A stretch of 64,000 bases of DNA from Setophaga petechia (taxonomy: Eukaryota; Chordata; Aves; Passeriformes; Parulidae): NCBI GenBank assembly GCA_024362935.1, contig JANCRA010000067.1:853795-917794 (forward strand). Direction: 5' to 3'. Of this stretch, positions 12,381 to 24,699 are shown piece after piece. The translations under genes and the position numbers were made by a program. The notes under the pieces were generated by a model. That model had not been told where the DNA came from and ran no database searches. It worked only from the letters and a program-made list of their open reading frames with translations. Positions within the stretch are counted from its first letter, which is position 1, and the number at the start of each line of letters is the position of its first letter.

Positions 12381-15300
12381 TCTCAGCTGGAAGCCACTGT
12401 TTGCATGTTTTCCCATAGCTACTGGAATCTGTTTGATTCCAGGCTGAGGTGTGACACGCAGCTCCTGGATGGGAGCTGGCCCCGTGGATTTGGATTGTCT
12501 CCCAGGTGCTGAATTATCCAAAGGGAGAAGCACATTTTTCTTTGCCTTCGTGGTGTGGTATCTCAGGATTGGGGGTTTGTGAGGAGTTAAGATCTCAGGC
12601 ATGCAACATTTGGGGCTGGAGGAATCCTTTTGGTCAGTATTGACCCAATACCTGCTCTCACAGCCCCAGGTGGGAGCTGTGTCAGGCTCATGGCAGGAGC
12701 TCTGCCATGCCCCAGCATTCCCCAGATTCCTGGGTCATTAAACAGCCCTGAGAAGCTCCAAGGTTATTATCAATTATGCTGGTATCTAGATTAGTCCCTG
12801 CTCTGCCACCTTATCAGTAACAAAGCCATAAAGCTGCCCTTTGGGATTCTTATCTCCTCACTTGGATCAAATCCCCAATCTGGGTTGCCCACTAGGTTGA
12901 TCTCATCTGCTCAGGGCATCCAGAAGCTGCCAGCAGCTCTGCAAAGGGCTCAGGCTGTAAAACCATGACCAGAATCCTGATTTACTCCATCCAAAGCCCT
13001 CTGCAGCCAGCTCTTTCCAGGAAACACTGATTTCACTCCAAGCTCATTGAAGTGATGCACTTCCAGTGAGGGGACCTGGCAAAATGCTTTTTGATTTCCA
13101 ATCTTCAGGAGCTGAGCTGCAGGTGGGGACAGCCTGACCACAATTCCTTACCTGTCTCTGTGAAAAAGAGGAGAAACAGCAGAAAAAACAACCTGAAGAT
13201 TTATATTATCCAAAATTAGAGGTTTGACTTGGCTGCCCCAGTGGTTTTTTTTCCACCCATCCTGAAAAACCCCACAAACAGAAGCTCCCAAGTGGTTTTA
13301 AAGGGGAACTGATAAAAGTAGACACTAATAATGTACCAACCACATGCAACAGTGGATGAATTCAAAAGTTTAAAGTGAGTATGACGCCCAGGGATCTAAT
13401 CTGGGCCAGATTTGTGTGATTCTCTTAAGGCAAATCTGCTCAAGACTTTTGTGAGCACCAAGTCTTAGACAATTTTCTGAGTCTTCCCTGGGTTCCTACC
13501 TGTGCTTTCTCCTGGATTTTTCCTGTTGGCCATCATTTAAGAAGTTGCAGAAATAGAAAGAATGGATGAAAATATGTTAAATATACACATTGTGCAAAGA
13601 CACAACTGTGGCACCTCCCTGCTGTCATTTCCTATCTCAGTTTATTGGTTTGGGCTCCTCTTGGAGTCAGCTCCATCCAGCTGGAGATGCAGAGGCTTCC
13701 TGGGGTCTTTTTATTGGAAATCTCTTACTCTGTAATAGGTTTTGGATCAGGCTATGGATCAGGCTTTCCTCCTGTGTGTCCAATTTTATTTCTACTGCTA
13801 AAGCGTCCCTATAGATCTTTGTCAATTTAGCAACTGATATGAAAACAGTAGTTTTCATTAAAAACAAGTTTTTAATTAAATCTCTCAGTGGATAATTTTG
13901 GTTGGTAAAGTACAGCTGAACACAGATTTATTGGAAGTTTGACCTGAGAGGGGTTTTGTTGGTTTTCGTTCTGGTTTTTTTATTTATTTATTAAAATTCT
14001 TGGAGATTTTCATGCTTTTAAATTATGGAAGTCTTGAAACACTTGGAGCAGCCATTTCTTCAGAGCAGGGTCCAATGTTGAAGCACCTAACACAGGGAAA
14101 CCTGGGTCATGCGTGGGATTACTCATTTTCCTTGCATTAAATCTAATCCTTATGAAAACTTTCCTTGAGCCAAACACTTAACCACATGTTTAAGCACGTG
14201 GGACATCCTGTCCTTACATTCTTGCTTGTGTCTCATTGATCCATCTCTCAGGGTAAATCAGGAACAAATGGAATTGACCCAGGAGGGGGGAAAAGGAAAT
14301 TTCCAGCCCCTCACCACCTGCCCTGCTTAGTAGAGTGAGTTGAAAGGTTGAAAACTTTAAAAAACCCTCAGATCAGACAAGACTTGAGTGGAAATGCAGA
14401 AAACAACAGCGTTTGGTGTTGTTCCAAAGATTAAAAGGATAAAATTTATTGATGAAGTGGGGAGATTCCTAAATAGAAGTGAAGCCTCCCTCACCCAAAA
14501 TTGTGTTTATAGGCTTACCACAGTGGAAGTGAGGTTTTCATAACCACTGACAAATATCAGGTTATAGGCAGAGACAGGATGTGCACCTCTGGAGCTCTTC
14601 TAAAGAACACCCACTCTGTGATCCATCAGCAGTTCACCACTGAAATACAGCTCATTCATTAATAATCCATCATCTACGTGTCAACAGCTCTGTCCTTAAT
14701 TCCCTAATGGAATGGCTGTTTCATGGATGGGGATGGTGATATTATTCCCACTTCACAGGAAGGAAATTGAGGCAAACCAAAATGCCCCCAGTCCACAGTC
14801 CCATGCTCACACCTTAATAACTACATCACCTTCTCTTCTAATTAAGGTAATTTACTGATAGAATTGATCCATGTGCACACTGGGGTGATTATTATCTCCA
14901 ATCCAGTGTTGGGACAGTTTCATAACCCACCCAATCTGCCAATGCTGAGGGTTCTCCATCTCCAACAAGAGGGATAAGAATTTTTGTTACTCAGAGCTCA
15001 GGAGGTTCCTTTGTGTCCTTAATCCAGAACTGGGAGCCTGAAATTGAAATTATCACTCTTAAGGTAAAACACACACACATGCACACACACCAAAGAAAAA
15101 AAATATTCTGGGGAAAATCTGCTGCAGTTCTGATTGGCAGTGTTTGATGATTAAAAACATGATTCATCCAAAAACAACCCACGCCTTGCAGTCTGTTCCC
15201 AGAGCTCTGGCGCCAACCAAATTCTGGGTACCCAAGAGACATTTCTGTCCTGTCACAGCAAGCAGCATGGGAATTGCAGCAAGGCAATCCCTTCCCCGGT

Positions 15301-16390
15301 GCTTTCACAACGCTGGGGACCCAGGGTCCAGCCTCACTTACAGGAAAGCCCTGGGTGCAAAAGCCTTTGTTGAGCAGGATGCTGCTGCACAATGAATGAA
15401 AGGGCCACGGCTGAGGTGTTCCCAAATGGTTTTTAGTTGAAGACCCTTGCTGATAAGTGATTAGATGCTCTCAACAAAAGGTGGTGCTAAAAGGATCAAG
15501 GAGGAAAGTCGGTGCTGAGTGGGAGCAATTTGCCGGTGAGAATCAACATCCTTATTCCTGTAAGGCTGGAGAAGGCTGCTAATTCCACGGCATAAATCCC
15601 TTTGAGGCTTGCCACATCCCCGGTTTCAGCCGACACCGGGATGGGTTAAAAGCAGGAGGGGCAGCATTGTAAAGCCATGATCTTATCCAGGCCTCATCCA
15701 GCTCGGCTATTTATATGGTTGTAGATATATTGCATCCCATTGTCTGAGGCAGAACGTGGTGCTCAGCCCTTTGAGGGCTCGTGGGGAATGCTCCTCTGAT
15801 CAGGGCATTTTACAGCACTCGGTGATAGGGGACTTTGTGGCCTGGAGCCGTGGAACATCTCTCAGCCTGATCGTGTCAGATTCCTTCCCTGGAAACAATG
15901 AGGGGCTGGAGTCACTACTTGGGTGGGAAACCTCCAAGGAAATCTCGGTATGACTCTGTATCTTCAGGACCATTAGGAACATGAGGGCTACACCTGGTGG
16001 CTCCTTTGTCAGGTCTAACAACCCTTGTTTGAGTTAGAGCATTCAAAGAGATGACCCGGGTGGCATTTCCTAAAATTCCTGTGGCTCACATTCAGACCTC
16101 TTAAACCTCAGAGGAATTTATTGGAACCTACTGTAATGTCAAAGATCAAGGAAAGGAATGAATAATTCAGGTTAAAACTCTGGTTCTGAGCACTAGAGAG
16201 AAGTTTGGTGATATTCAAAGAATCTCTGTGTGTGACTGCAGTCCCATGTCCAATATCTTCGTCTGAAGGGAAAGCTGATGTAGCAGATGGTATGGATCAG
16301 TCATTCCTCTCAGATTTGGATATCCTTCTGCTTTTCTAGAACTTCTGCAGCTTTTCAGTACATCTGGATGTGGCATTTTGGGTCCTGTCC
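12381..16390. other. Mostly single-copy DNA
   Basis: Apart from the MIR-like trace at 14.73 kb I see no repeat. The block 15480-15760 is high-complexity with retained CpGs (GCCGACACCGGGATGG) and an AT-rich TATTTATATGG, and may be constrained. Confidence 0.5.
14730..14800 (+). mobile_element. Possible ancient SINE remnant (MIR-like core)
   Basis: TATTATTCCCACTTCACAGG followed by AAATTGAGGCA resembles the 'attatccccattttacag ... aaactgaggca' segment found in MIR and related ancient amniote repeats. It is short and diverged. Confidence 0.45.
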
Positions 16391-16845
16391 TGATGGCTTG
16401 TGCAGGCTGACCTAGAACAGAGGCTGGACAGAGCTAAAGAATAAAGCAGGGATTTATTAAAAGGCCTCCATGGATGCACCTTGGGCAGCACCAGAGCCCA
16501 GCCAGGGCTGCACCCAAGATGAACCAAAATGGCCCCAAAATGCACGAGCGCTCCCGGGCTCTCTCCCTGGGATCAGTTCTGCTCCATTTGCATCTTGCAG
16601 TTCATTGTCCCATCCCAGCTTTAGCCCAGGCAGTCCCACCCTGCTTGTTTTTCTCTCTCCAGCCCACGGGGTTTGTGCTCCTGGGCTGAGATTTGGATCA
16701 TTTGTCCTTGGTGCCCAGCTGGAGCAGGAATTGTTTTGTCTCCCTGCTCTGTGCACAGAGCTCAGCATGCCCTGATGTGAAGCTCAGACCCACACACTAA
16801 AGCACACAGAATCTGAAAATAGAAAAGCTCAAACCTGAGGCCTCA
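16391..16845 (-). mobile_element. Solo LTR, copy 1 of a direct pair
   Basis: It begins TGATGGCT and ends AGGCCTCA, short inverted termini of the TG...CA type. On the minus strand AATAAA lies close to the 3' end (plus-strand GATTTATTAA near 16452), as expected for an LTR. It matches 46954-47408 at roughly 95% by eye. The only clearly divergent block is about 10 bp next to the poly(A) signal. No internal region is present and I see no clear target duplication. Confidence 0.75.
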
Positions 16846-18324
16846 GTGCTCCCCTGTGCTGGGTTCTGGGTTATTCCCTCCTCCTTTGGGCTCCCTCTCC
16901 AGCCCTGCTGTGCTCAGCATTCCCATCCTGGGGCTCAGTTCCCAAATCCCCACATCCCCCTGGGGATTTTCCCTGGTTCCTGTCACCCCCACAAGCCTGG
17001 CCTGGCACCTGGGCCATGGAGGTGGCTTTGGTTGGTGACATCCTGGCCCCTCTCTTTGTGCTGCTGCCCTGCCCGTGTCCTTCACTCTCACCCCTCTGAT
17101 GTTTCCACATCATTCAGGCTCTCTCAGTGATGATGATGATGTGGAGTTTTTTGGGCTGTTGGTAAGAAAGTTCAATAGCACTGAGGCAATCTCATGGAGT
17201 TCCAGTTAAAACCAGCTTTGTTTTATGGCAATTCCTCAGCAGAGTGACACTGGAGAGTTGTCACCTCCAGATGTATTTCTTTTGTACTATGCTGATCCTA
17301 AATATGACCATTTTGAATTCTTTATTCCCTGTTTTTCTTTATAATTTGACTAAAAATGCTGTACCAACATCACTTTTATCACCTCTGTTTAACAATCTCG
17401 TTTAAAAATTGCACAAAATTAGTTTTCCGTAGAACTGTGGTTACTACCACTAATTATATGACAATTTTTCCATCCTCTGTGGGTTCAGTCTTGTATCATC
17501 CAATTCCCTTTTGGGCCAGATAACAGATTTACAGTTATCCATTTGCTCTTTACCAGCACAGGGGATTCCTAACCTATTTGGCATTCTCTTGTTTTCCATC
17601 ATCACTTGGAGATTTATTACAAATGTTAACAGTAGTTATCCAGAAATATCCAAGATTCCCTTCCTTCTTTATCTCCTTGTTTATCTCCAGGAGGTTAATG
17701 CATTATTAGTGACTACAAATGTGTGTTTGAATATCTCTGTATGTTCTCTAACAACACCTTAAGCAATTATTTATTGGTCATCCTCACGTTCTTAGCACTG
17801 CTGACCATGGATTATCCACTATGGGCTTTCCTTATCACTTATCTGCCTTTTGGTGTGCTAATTTATATTCACAATTTCCCACTTCTCACCTGGTCTTTGA
17901 GTGCACAGAGGGTTGGGGTGAGTGAGATTCATGAGCAGTGCTGGGAGCTGATGAATGGATTTTAAACCACCCCATGGGATTTCACCTACATTTATTTTCT
18001 TGGTGGTTTCTTGTAAGAGCAAAGGTGAATTAGAGAATTGCATTCACTTTTCTTAAACTTCTCATGCTCTACCTGGACAGATTTTTCTTTTACCCTCCCC
18101 CTGTAGTGCTCCTGTATCACAGTCCCAGTAGAATCATTGATTTCTTAGAACCAGCAAATACATCCTTTTGTTTTTAATCATTTACCAAACCAAAAAGAAA
18201 AGCTTTCAAAACTTTTTCAGAACCCTCCCAGCCCCCTGTTGTCATTCTGCCTTTCAAGACCTTCCCTGTTATTTATGATTATGCCTTAGCAGTTGCCAGT
18301 TCCAAGGAAGTGGAAAGGTTCCTT

Positions 18325-18410
18325 GTCCTGAGCACCGTGTGTGCACATAGCAAGAGACAGTCCCTGCCCTGCAGCACTTCAAATCTAATCTAAAGAGACA
18401 GAAAAAAAGG
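18325..18410 (-). mobile_element. Possible ancient amniote interspersed repeat
   Basis: The blocks AGAGACAGTCCCTGCCCTGC and AATCTAATCTAAAGAGACAG resemble an old repeat that I recall as frequent in turtle and crocodile genomes. It probably belongs with the piece at 61265-61400. Family name not determined. Confidence 0.45.
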
Positions 18411-18700
18411 TGGGTGAAATGAAGAATTATTAGTATGGCACGATGTTAGCAACTCCTTACCCCGGATCCCTGGCAGCTTTCCAGCCCCCAAAAGGACAGG
18501 AGTGCAGGTATTTCTTTTCAAGGTAAAAGCAGAGCAGGGTTTTTTTGGTTTTTTTTTTGTGGAGGAAAAGTTCTCCACCCTGATTTTGCGACAGAGGAAG
18601 GGGTTTTTATTCAGGGAATTTGGCACTTTTGAAGCAGGGGTCCACCAGAGAAGAGGCAATGTCTGTGAGCAGATGCTGAAGGCTCTCCTGCTGCTGTGTC

Positions 18701-18720
18701 AAAAAAAAAAAAAAAAAAAA
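18701..18720. repeat. Poly(A) run
   Basis: Twenty consecutive A residues just after TGCTGTGTC. I see no retroposed gene upstream. Confidence 0.9.
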
Positions 18721-20599
18721 GAAAAATAATAGAATCCACATTTCTGCAGCTGGGAAACTGAAGGGAGCATTCCCCTTCTCCCTGTCGAGATTTGACATGT
18801 GTGGACACAGACAAGGAGTGGGGTTTGCTCAGGCAATGCACCAGTGCTGACTCCTGCTATTCTGCTCGCTGCTCTTCACTCTCTCCTCACTGCTGCCTCC
18901 CATCCTGCCTCATTCCTGGCCCCTTCTCTCCTTCTTTCACCCCTTCATGTCCTGCCTGAGTGCAGAAAATGAGCTTTTTACAGCAGGAATCATCTCCCTG
19001 ACGCTTCTCCACCGAGCTCTTAACACAATGGGAGCCCTAATCTCAGACTCAGGTTCAAGGCATAATAGAAATAATTATTGTTGTTATCGTTGTAATAACA
19101 ATGATGGAAAGATTTAGAGAAAGCAGGGGGAAAAAAAATGTTGCTAACAGCAAGGGAAGATTACCCTGATCCTGGAAAGAGGTGTGTATCAGCAACTTTT
19201 AATCACCAGATAGGCTTCCTCTTCCAGGGTGGGGTGATGCAGGAGTCTGGGAGCTCTGCTTGTCTTCCCTGATGGAGCATGTGCTGGGAGCTGTGGGAGT
19301 GGGTCAGTCAGGGTGCAAAAAGGAATTTTCCTAAATTCAGGTGCCCAGAAAGTTGGGGAATGGACTGCAGGCATCCGTCCAGGTCCATCAGCAGACAGTG
19401 GATCAGATCTCACAGCCACAGAGGTCAATGTTTGGCCGCTTTTGGAGTTTGAGTTTGGGGTTAACAGCCAACGTGGGCATGTGGGGCTTTCTCCCCCTCT
19501 CCTTTCTTTGGAGCACAGCAGATAAATAGCTCCAGGTGAAGGCCTGCACATTCTTTATGAAGCAAAACGTGCTGTCGGTGGAAGGAGGCGAATGTGTGGC
19601 CCGGGGCACCATGTGCAATGTAATGTGTCTCGAGTCCCTTGCACGGGCTTGTTTGAAATATGTGTCAATAACAGCAGCAGCAGTTTGCTGCTCAGAAAGG
19701 AAAAGGAGGCGAGCTGTGCTGGGGAGAGAGGGGAAAGCAGGAGGGCAGGTAGGTCCCCATCCTCCCCCAGCAGCCTCCTTGAAAACCCCAAAGCTTCCCC
19801 TCCCTCCCCACCACCCACTGGGTGAGATCAGCCCCATTACAGTGAATACCCAGCACAAGCACTTCAGCAGAGAGCCAATGTGTTCACACACAAACTCGTT
19901 TTTGCAGCACAAGCTATAAATGGTCTCTTGCAGGGAGAAGGGGAAGCCTCTAATTATTATTTTTAAAGGCGTAAACCAAACCCAGGTTAAAAATTATGGG
20001 GGGCTGGCTGTCTTCCTCTTCTTGCTTCCTGCTCTAGACAGGATTCGGGTCTCAGTGATTTCAGCAGAGTCAGAATTAGCACCTGCAAGAGCCATGTGTG
20101 GAAAGCCACAGTCCTTGTGCACAAACCTCTTTGCCACCAGTGCCACGAGAGGGTGGCTCCAGCAGCTCTCACAGGGAGGATGGGTCAGCACATCCCTGGG
20201 GGAACTGCTGGATTCCCTGCCTCTGGATATCTGTGGATCAAGAGTGGGCACCTCTCTGGAGGAGGTGATTCAGGCCAGTGCTGTAGAGGAGATGAGTTAA
20301 TGGGTGGTCTGACTTGGTAATTACACACGTTGATGAATCCATGAGATTACAGTGTTGTTGGAAGGGAGCTCAGCAGAATTCCTGAGCTTTTGTGACTGCC
20401 TCTCACCAGATCCCCTGCTCCAGCTGAGGAAAAACCATCTCACAAGGAGACAATGAGTGGAACAGTGCTGAATCTTCAGTTCAGAATTTTGTGTCCTAGT
20501 GAGGATGCCCTTGGCTTGGTCTACAGTGGGAACTGCTGGGTTTGGAGCTTTGCTCCTGTATTTGCTATAATTCCCATGGAGGGGCTTTCTACTCCACTG

Positions 20600-21180
20600 C
20601 TCTCAGCAAGTCTCCGTGGAGTTCAGAGCCTGACCTTTGGCCAGAGGGTTTGGTACAGGTGAACACAAACCTCTTGGTTCATCACCTAAAAATCCTGGGG
20701 TCAATGTGGGATTCCTCCCATTGGACACGTGCACTGTGGAGCTCAGAGCCAGACCTTTGGCCAAAGGGTTTGGTACAGGTGAACACAAACCTCTTGGTTC
20801 ATCACCTAAATAATCCTGAGGTCAAGGTGGGATTCATCCCATTGGACACTTTTGGCCAAAGGGTTTGGTACAGGTGAACACAAACCTCTTGGTTCATCAC
20901 CTGACTAAATAATCCTGAGGTTAAGGTGGGATTAATCCCCTTGGACACCTTTGGCCAAAGGGTTTGGTACAGGTGAACACAAACCTCTTGGTTCATCACC
21001 TAAAAATCCTGGGGTCAATGTGGGATTCATCCCATTGGACACCTGCACTGTGGAGCTCAGAGCCAGACCTTTGGCTGAAGGGTTTGGTACAGGTGAACAC
21101 AAACCTCTTGCTCATCCCCTAAATAATCCTGAGGTCCAGGTGGGATTCATCCCATTGGACACCTGCACTGCTGTGACTCA
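20600..21180. repeat. Tandem array, 120-bp unit with 95-99 bp deleted forms
   Basis: GGTTTGGTACAGGTGAACAC recurs near 20649, 20769, 20864, 20963 and 21083. The short middle units lack the GAGCTCAGAGCCAGACC segment, consistent with unequal exchange or slippage inside the array. Confidence 0.95.
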
Positions 21181-21188
21181 CAGCTGAG

Positions 21189-21345
21189 GAATCACAGAAT
21201 CATGGAATGGTTTGGGTTGAGAGGGACTTTAAAGATGATCCCATTCCACCCCATGTTGTAGGCAGGGACACCTTCCACTGTCCCAGGGTGCTCCAAACCC
21301 TGTCCAGCCTGGCTCTGGGCACTGCCAGGGATGCACAGGTAGCAT
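21189..21345 (-). mobile_element. CR1 3' fragment
   Basis: It begins GAATCACAGAATCATGGAAT, followed by GGTTTGGGTTGAGAGGGAC and CACCTTCCACTGTCCCAGG. It abuts the end of the 120-bp tandem array almost directly. Confidence 0.85.
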
Positions 21346-22188
21346 TACACTTTCATGGCCAGTGGAGTCCAGCACTAAACTGGACTTAACTCCATGGCCT
21401 AACTTCTAATTGAAACTGCAGTCCTGACTAGGCCAAGTTGCTTATCTCCTAATTGTGACCAGTTCTTCCCACTGGACACCTGGGACCTGTGGGATGGCTG
21501 GCTCAGCTCTGTGTTGTGGCCACCCAGAGCACCTGAGGGTCCCCATCGAGGCTCCCAGTCCTGGTGTAGATTCCCAGTGGTGCCTGAGACACCCAGGCAG
21601 GGCTGGAAGCCACTGCACGGGTCCTACAGAAAACCTTGGGACCCCCAAGAGATGTCCCTGTGCACTCAACCTGACCCTGGCATGTCCTGAGATATCTCAC
21701 CAGCTTTGGGAGACTTCACCTGCCTTGTCCTGAGCTTCTGATTCCCAAATATTAGTCACTGTTAGTAGGAAAAGGAGGTGTAAGAAAGAGATCCTTGAGG
21801 GCACCCTTGATGCTTCTGGTGGGTGCTTGGGTGCACCAGAGCAGAGAAATGTTCAACCAAGCCTCCAGACCCGGGGATGTGTCAATAGGTGAGTCTGTGC
21901 ATGAGCACACGTGGGAAGGGAAGGGAACAGAGAACATCTGATGGTGGCACCAGGGGTAAACACCTTCTTGTGCCCATGGCTTTGCTTGCACTGCCGTTTT
22001 CAGCCCTGCAGTTGAGCAATCCCTTCCAAAGAAAGCATCCTCTCTGCCCTCCTGGTTGGTGATAGATGGGGTGATGTCCTGTAGGTGCAGAGCTCAGAGA
22101 CCTTTAAAGCCCTGGTGTCTTTGTGCTGTCCAACCTCCAGGTGTCCCTGCTTTGTGTGAAACAACTGAGCTCTTCTTATTGCTGCTAA

Positions 22189-22575
22189 ACCCCTTCTGCT
22201 CCTCTGAACCTTGCTGATAATCTGTGGAACTGAGTTCTGTTAATTAATTAGTTCAGCATTGTCATAAACCCCAGAGCTGTGCTCTAAGACAGTAGTTATA
22301 GAGCCTCTATACCATGTAGGATGTTATTCCTTTAAAGTTCCTTTAAAAAATTCCTGTAAAGTTCCTTTAAAAAGAGCCTCTACACCATGTAGGATGTTAT
22401 TCCTGTAAAGTCCCTTCTGCTCCTCCGACCCTTGCTGATAACCTGTGGAACTGAATTCCGTTAATTAATTGGTTCAGCGTTGTCATAAACCCCAGAGCTG
22501 CGCTCTAGGACAGTAGTTATAGAGCTTCTACACCGTTTAGGATGTTATTCCTGTAAAATTCCTTTAAAATTGAAC
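22189..22575. repeat. Tandem duplication, about 220-bp unit
   Basis: The two copies start at CCCCTTCTGCTCCTCTGAACC (22189) and TCCCTTCTGCTCCTCCGACCC (22410). The second keeps AATTAATT, GTTCAGC and CATAAACCCCAGAGCTG with scattered substitutions. A shorter repeat, GTAGGATGTTATTCCT, lies within it. Confidence 0.9.
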
Positions 22576-22734
22576 TTTCTCTTGTCCAGGCAGTATGGGC
22601 AGTTGAAAATTCCTATATTGTTTAATTTAAAGAAAAAAAAACAAGTTATTAACATCTTGAGTGGTTTGTTTAGTTAAATATTTCTGGCCAGTCAAAATAT
22701 CTCCACTAGATCCCTACTTTCCCACATTCTGGTG

Positions 22735-22885
22735 CATTTTCACTGGCACAGGGGTGGTGGGTCCCATCCCTGCAAACATCCATGGTCAGGCCGGATGGGG
22801 CTCTGAGCAACCTGACCTGGCTGGGGACATTCCTGATCCTGACAAGGGGGTTGGAGTGGGTGGCCTTTGAAATCCCCAGACAAAC
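22735..22885 (+). mobile_element. Diverged CR1 3' fragment
   Basis: CAGGCCGGATGGGGCTCTGAGCAACCTG is followed by a degraded GTTGGAGTGGGTGGCCTTTG. This matches the CR1 sense order. Tail motif lost. Confidence 0.6.
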
Positions 22886-23684
22886 CATTCATACAGAAGC
22901 CATTCCATGATTCTCTGATTGTGTATTTAGGGTCTGGGAGCATGGGAAGCTGAAAACCAGGGAGTGAGCAGCTCTTTGGTGGGACAGAGCTGCTTCTGCA
23001 GTGGTCCCTGTGGCCACTCAGACCCCACACGTGATCCATGGATGGCTTTGCTTTGTCTCCCTCCCCACAGAGTGGTTTTGTCACCGTTCAGATCTCCTGT
23101 GAAACCCAATTATGAGCATTGCATAATCCCCCAGATCCACCAAGTGCTTCAGTTCTGCACAGAAATCCAAGCTGGAAGGAATCCATCTGCTAAGCTGAGT
23201 GACCCTGAAGCTTTATTATTATTATTATTATGCTGAGGAGGGCTTGTCTCTGGTTTCTAAAGTAAACAGAGGAGGGATCTTGGCAGAGGAGCTCGCAGCA
23301 GAAAGCTGGGATTGCTCTCCCAAATTCTTGGCCGCTTCCCTTGCTGCGTGTCAAAGCTGGTACCTGTGCCTAGCAGTGATCCCCCCTCCACGAGCTGATC
23401 ACAGTCTGCAGCCTGGCTGAGCTCCCCAGCCACTCTCAGACACAAATCATTAAGGCAGGGATGCTGCTCAGGTGTGCAGGTGCTGCTGCTGCCACTGGAG
23501 AGGCTCCCAAATCCTTCCATGCTCCCAAATCCTTCCATGCCCCCAGCACTGAGGGGTCGGTGCCTCTTCACCCAAAATCTTGTTCCATCCCCCAGGTCAG
23601 AGATTTGAGGTAGTTTATGCTGCTGCAAGGACAACTCCTGACTCACTTTCTTTGTTCAAAATCTTTCCCCACCTGCCTGCAATG

Positions 23685-24057
23685 GGGATGGTTGAGCCTG
23701 GACAAGAGAAGGGTTGAGGGTGACCTGATTGTGGCCAGGACCTGAAGTGAGCTACAAGAAAGACAGAAATAAACTATTTACAAGGGCTGGGCAAGGGGGA
23801 ATGGCTGAACACTGAAAGAGAATAGGGCTGGATTAGATATTGGGAAGGATTTCTATGCTGTGAGGGTGCTGAGGCCCTGGCACAGGTGCCCAGAGCAGCT
23901 GTGGCTGCCCCTGGATCCCTGGCAGTGTCCAAGGCCAGGCTGGATGGGGCTTGGAGCACCCTGGGATGATGGAAGGTGTCCCTGCCATGGCAGGGGGCTG
24001 AAATGGATTTAAGGTCCCTTTAAGGTCCCTTCCAGCCCTGCCATTCTGTGTTTCTGT
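23685..24057 (+). mobile_element. CR1 3' fragment
   Basis: It runs from GTTGAGCCTGGACAAGAGAAGG through CTGAGGCCCTGGCACAGG, CAAGGCCAGGCTGGATGGGG and GAAGGTGTCCCTGCCATGG to the tail CATTCTGTGTTTCTG. It lies 400 bp from an opposite-facing CR1 at 24457. Confidence 0.9.
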
Positions 24058-24456
24058 CTCATGATTCCACCTCCTTCCCCAGTTTCTTTGCCATCCACCA
24101 GCCTGCCCTTGCCAGATATTTTCCATCCAGGCCCTGCCTCAGCACTCAAGGAGTTTCCACCCTGGAGAGCAGTTCTGTTCCTCTGAGGGGCATCAGGGCA
24201 CCACCTCTGCCAAACCACTTGGAGAAGAAACTCTCTGAGCCCCAGCTCCTGGTGTGAGAGCAGCAGAGCCCAGCAGGTTTGGGGAGAGGAGCATGGAGGG
24301 GAAAGCTTGGTCCTTTCCTGGTGCTGCACACGTGGTGCCAATGCTCTGGCTCTGGTTTTGGAACTTAGACCAGGTCTGGAGGAAGCTTTCATACAAATCA
24401 CCTTTTTTCACCCAAGAGATTTGGAGAGTGGGTGGCCTCTTGCTTGAGAGTCATCA

Positions 24457-24650
24457 AATTATGGAATGGTTTGGGTTGGGAGGGACCTTAAAGCTCATCC
24501 CATTCCAGCCCTATCATGGGCAAGGGACACCTTCCACTGTCCCAGGGTGCTCCAAGCCCTGTCCAACCTGACCTTGGACACTGCCAGGGATCCAGGGGCA
24601 GCCACAGCTGCTCTGGGAATTCCATCCCAGGGCCTCCTTTGAACACCTAG
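24457..24650 (-). mobile_element. CR1 3' fragment
   Basis: AAATTATGGAATGGTTTGGG, CACCTTCCACTGTCCCAGGG and ATCCAGGGGCAGCCACAGC appear in reverse CR1 order. With 23685-24057 it forms an inverted pair. Confidence 0.9.
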
Positions 24651-24659
24651 CCTAAATGT

Positions 24660-24698
24660 GTATAAATATATCTATATCTATCTATATATATATATGGC
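24660..24698. repeat. TA/TATC microsatellite
   Basis: Alternating TATATC/TATA units. Adjacent to the right end of a CR1 piece. Confidence 0.8.
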
Positions 24699-24699
24699 T

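Larger units (their letters stand above)
16846..20599. other. Mostly single-copy DNA
   Basis: The stretch 17150-18100 is AT-rich without structure that I recognise. The stretch 19540-19900 is high-complexity and CpG-retaining. The open frames (up to 169 codons at 19403-19912 on the minus strand) have no family resemblance. Confidence 0.5.

Noticed and set aside
11328..12602. 424-codon minus-strand open frame
   Set aside because: It runs across the 331-338 bp tandem array. Successive units are read in different frames, so there is no repeated peptide, no splice context and no domain.
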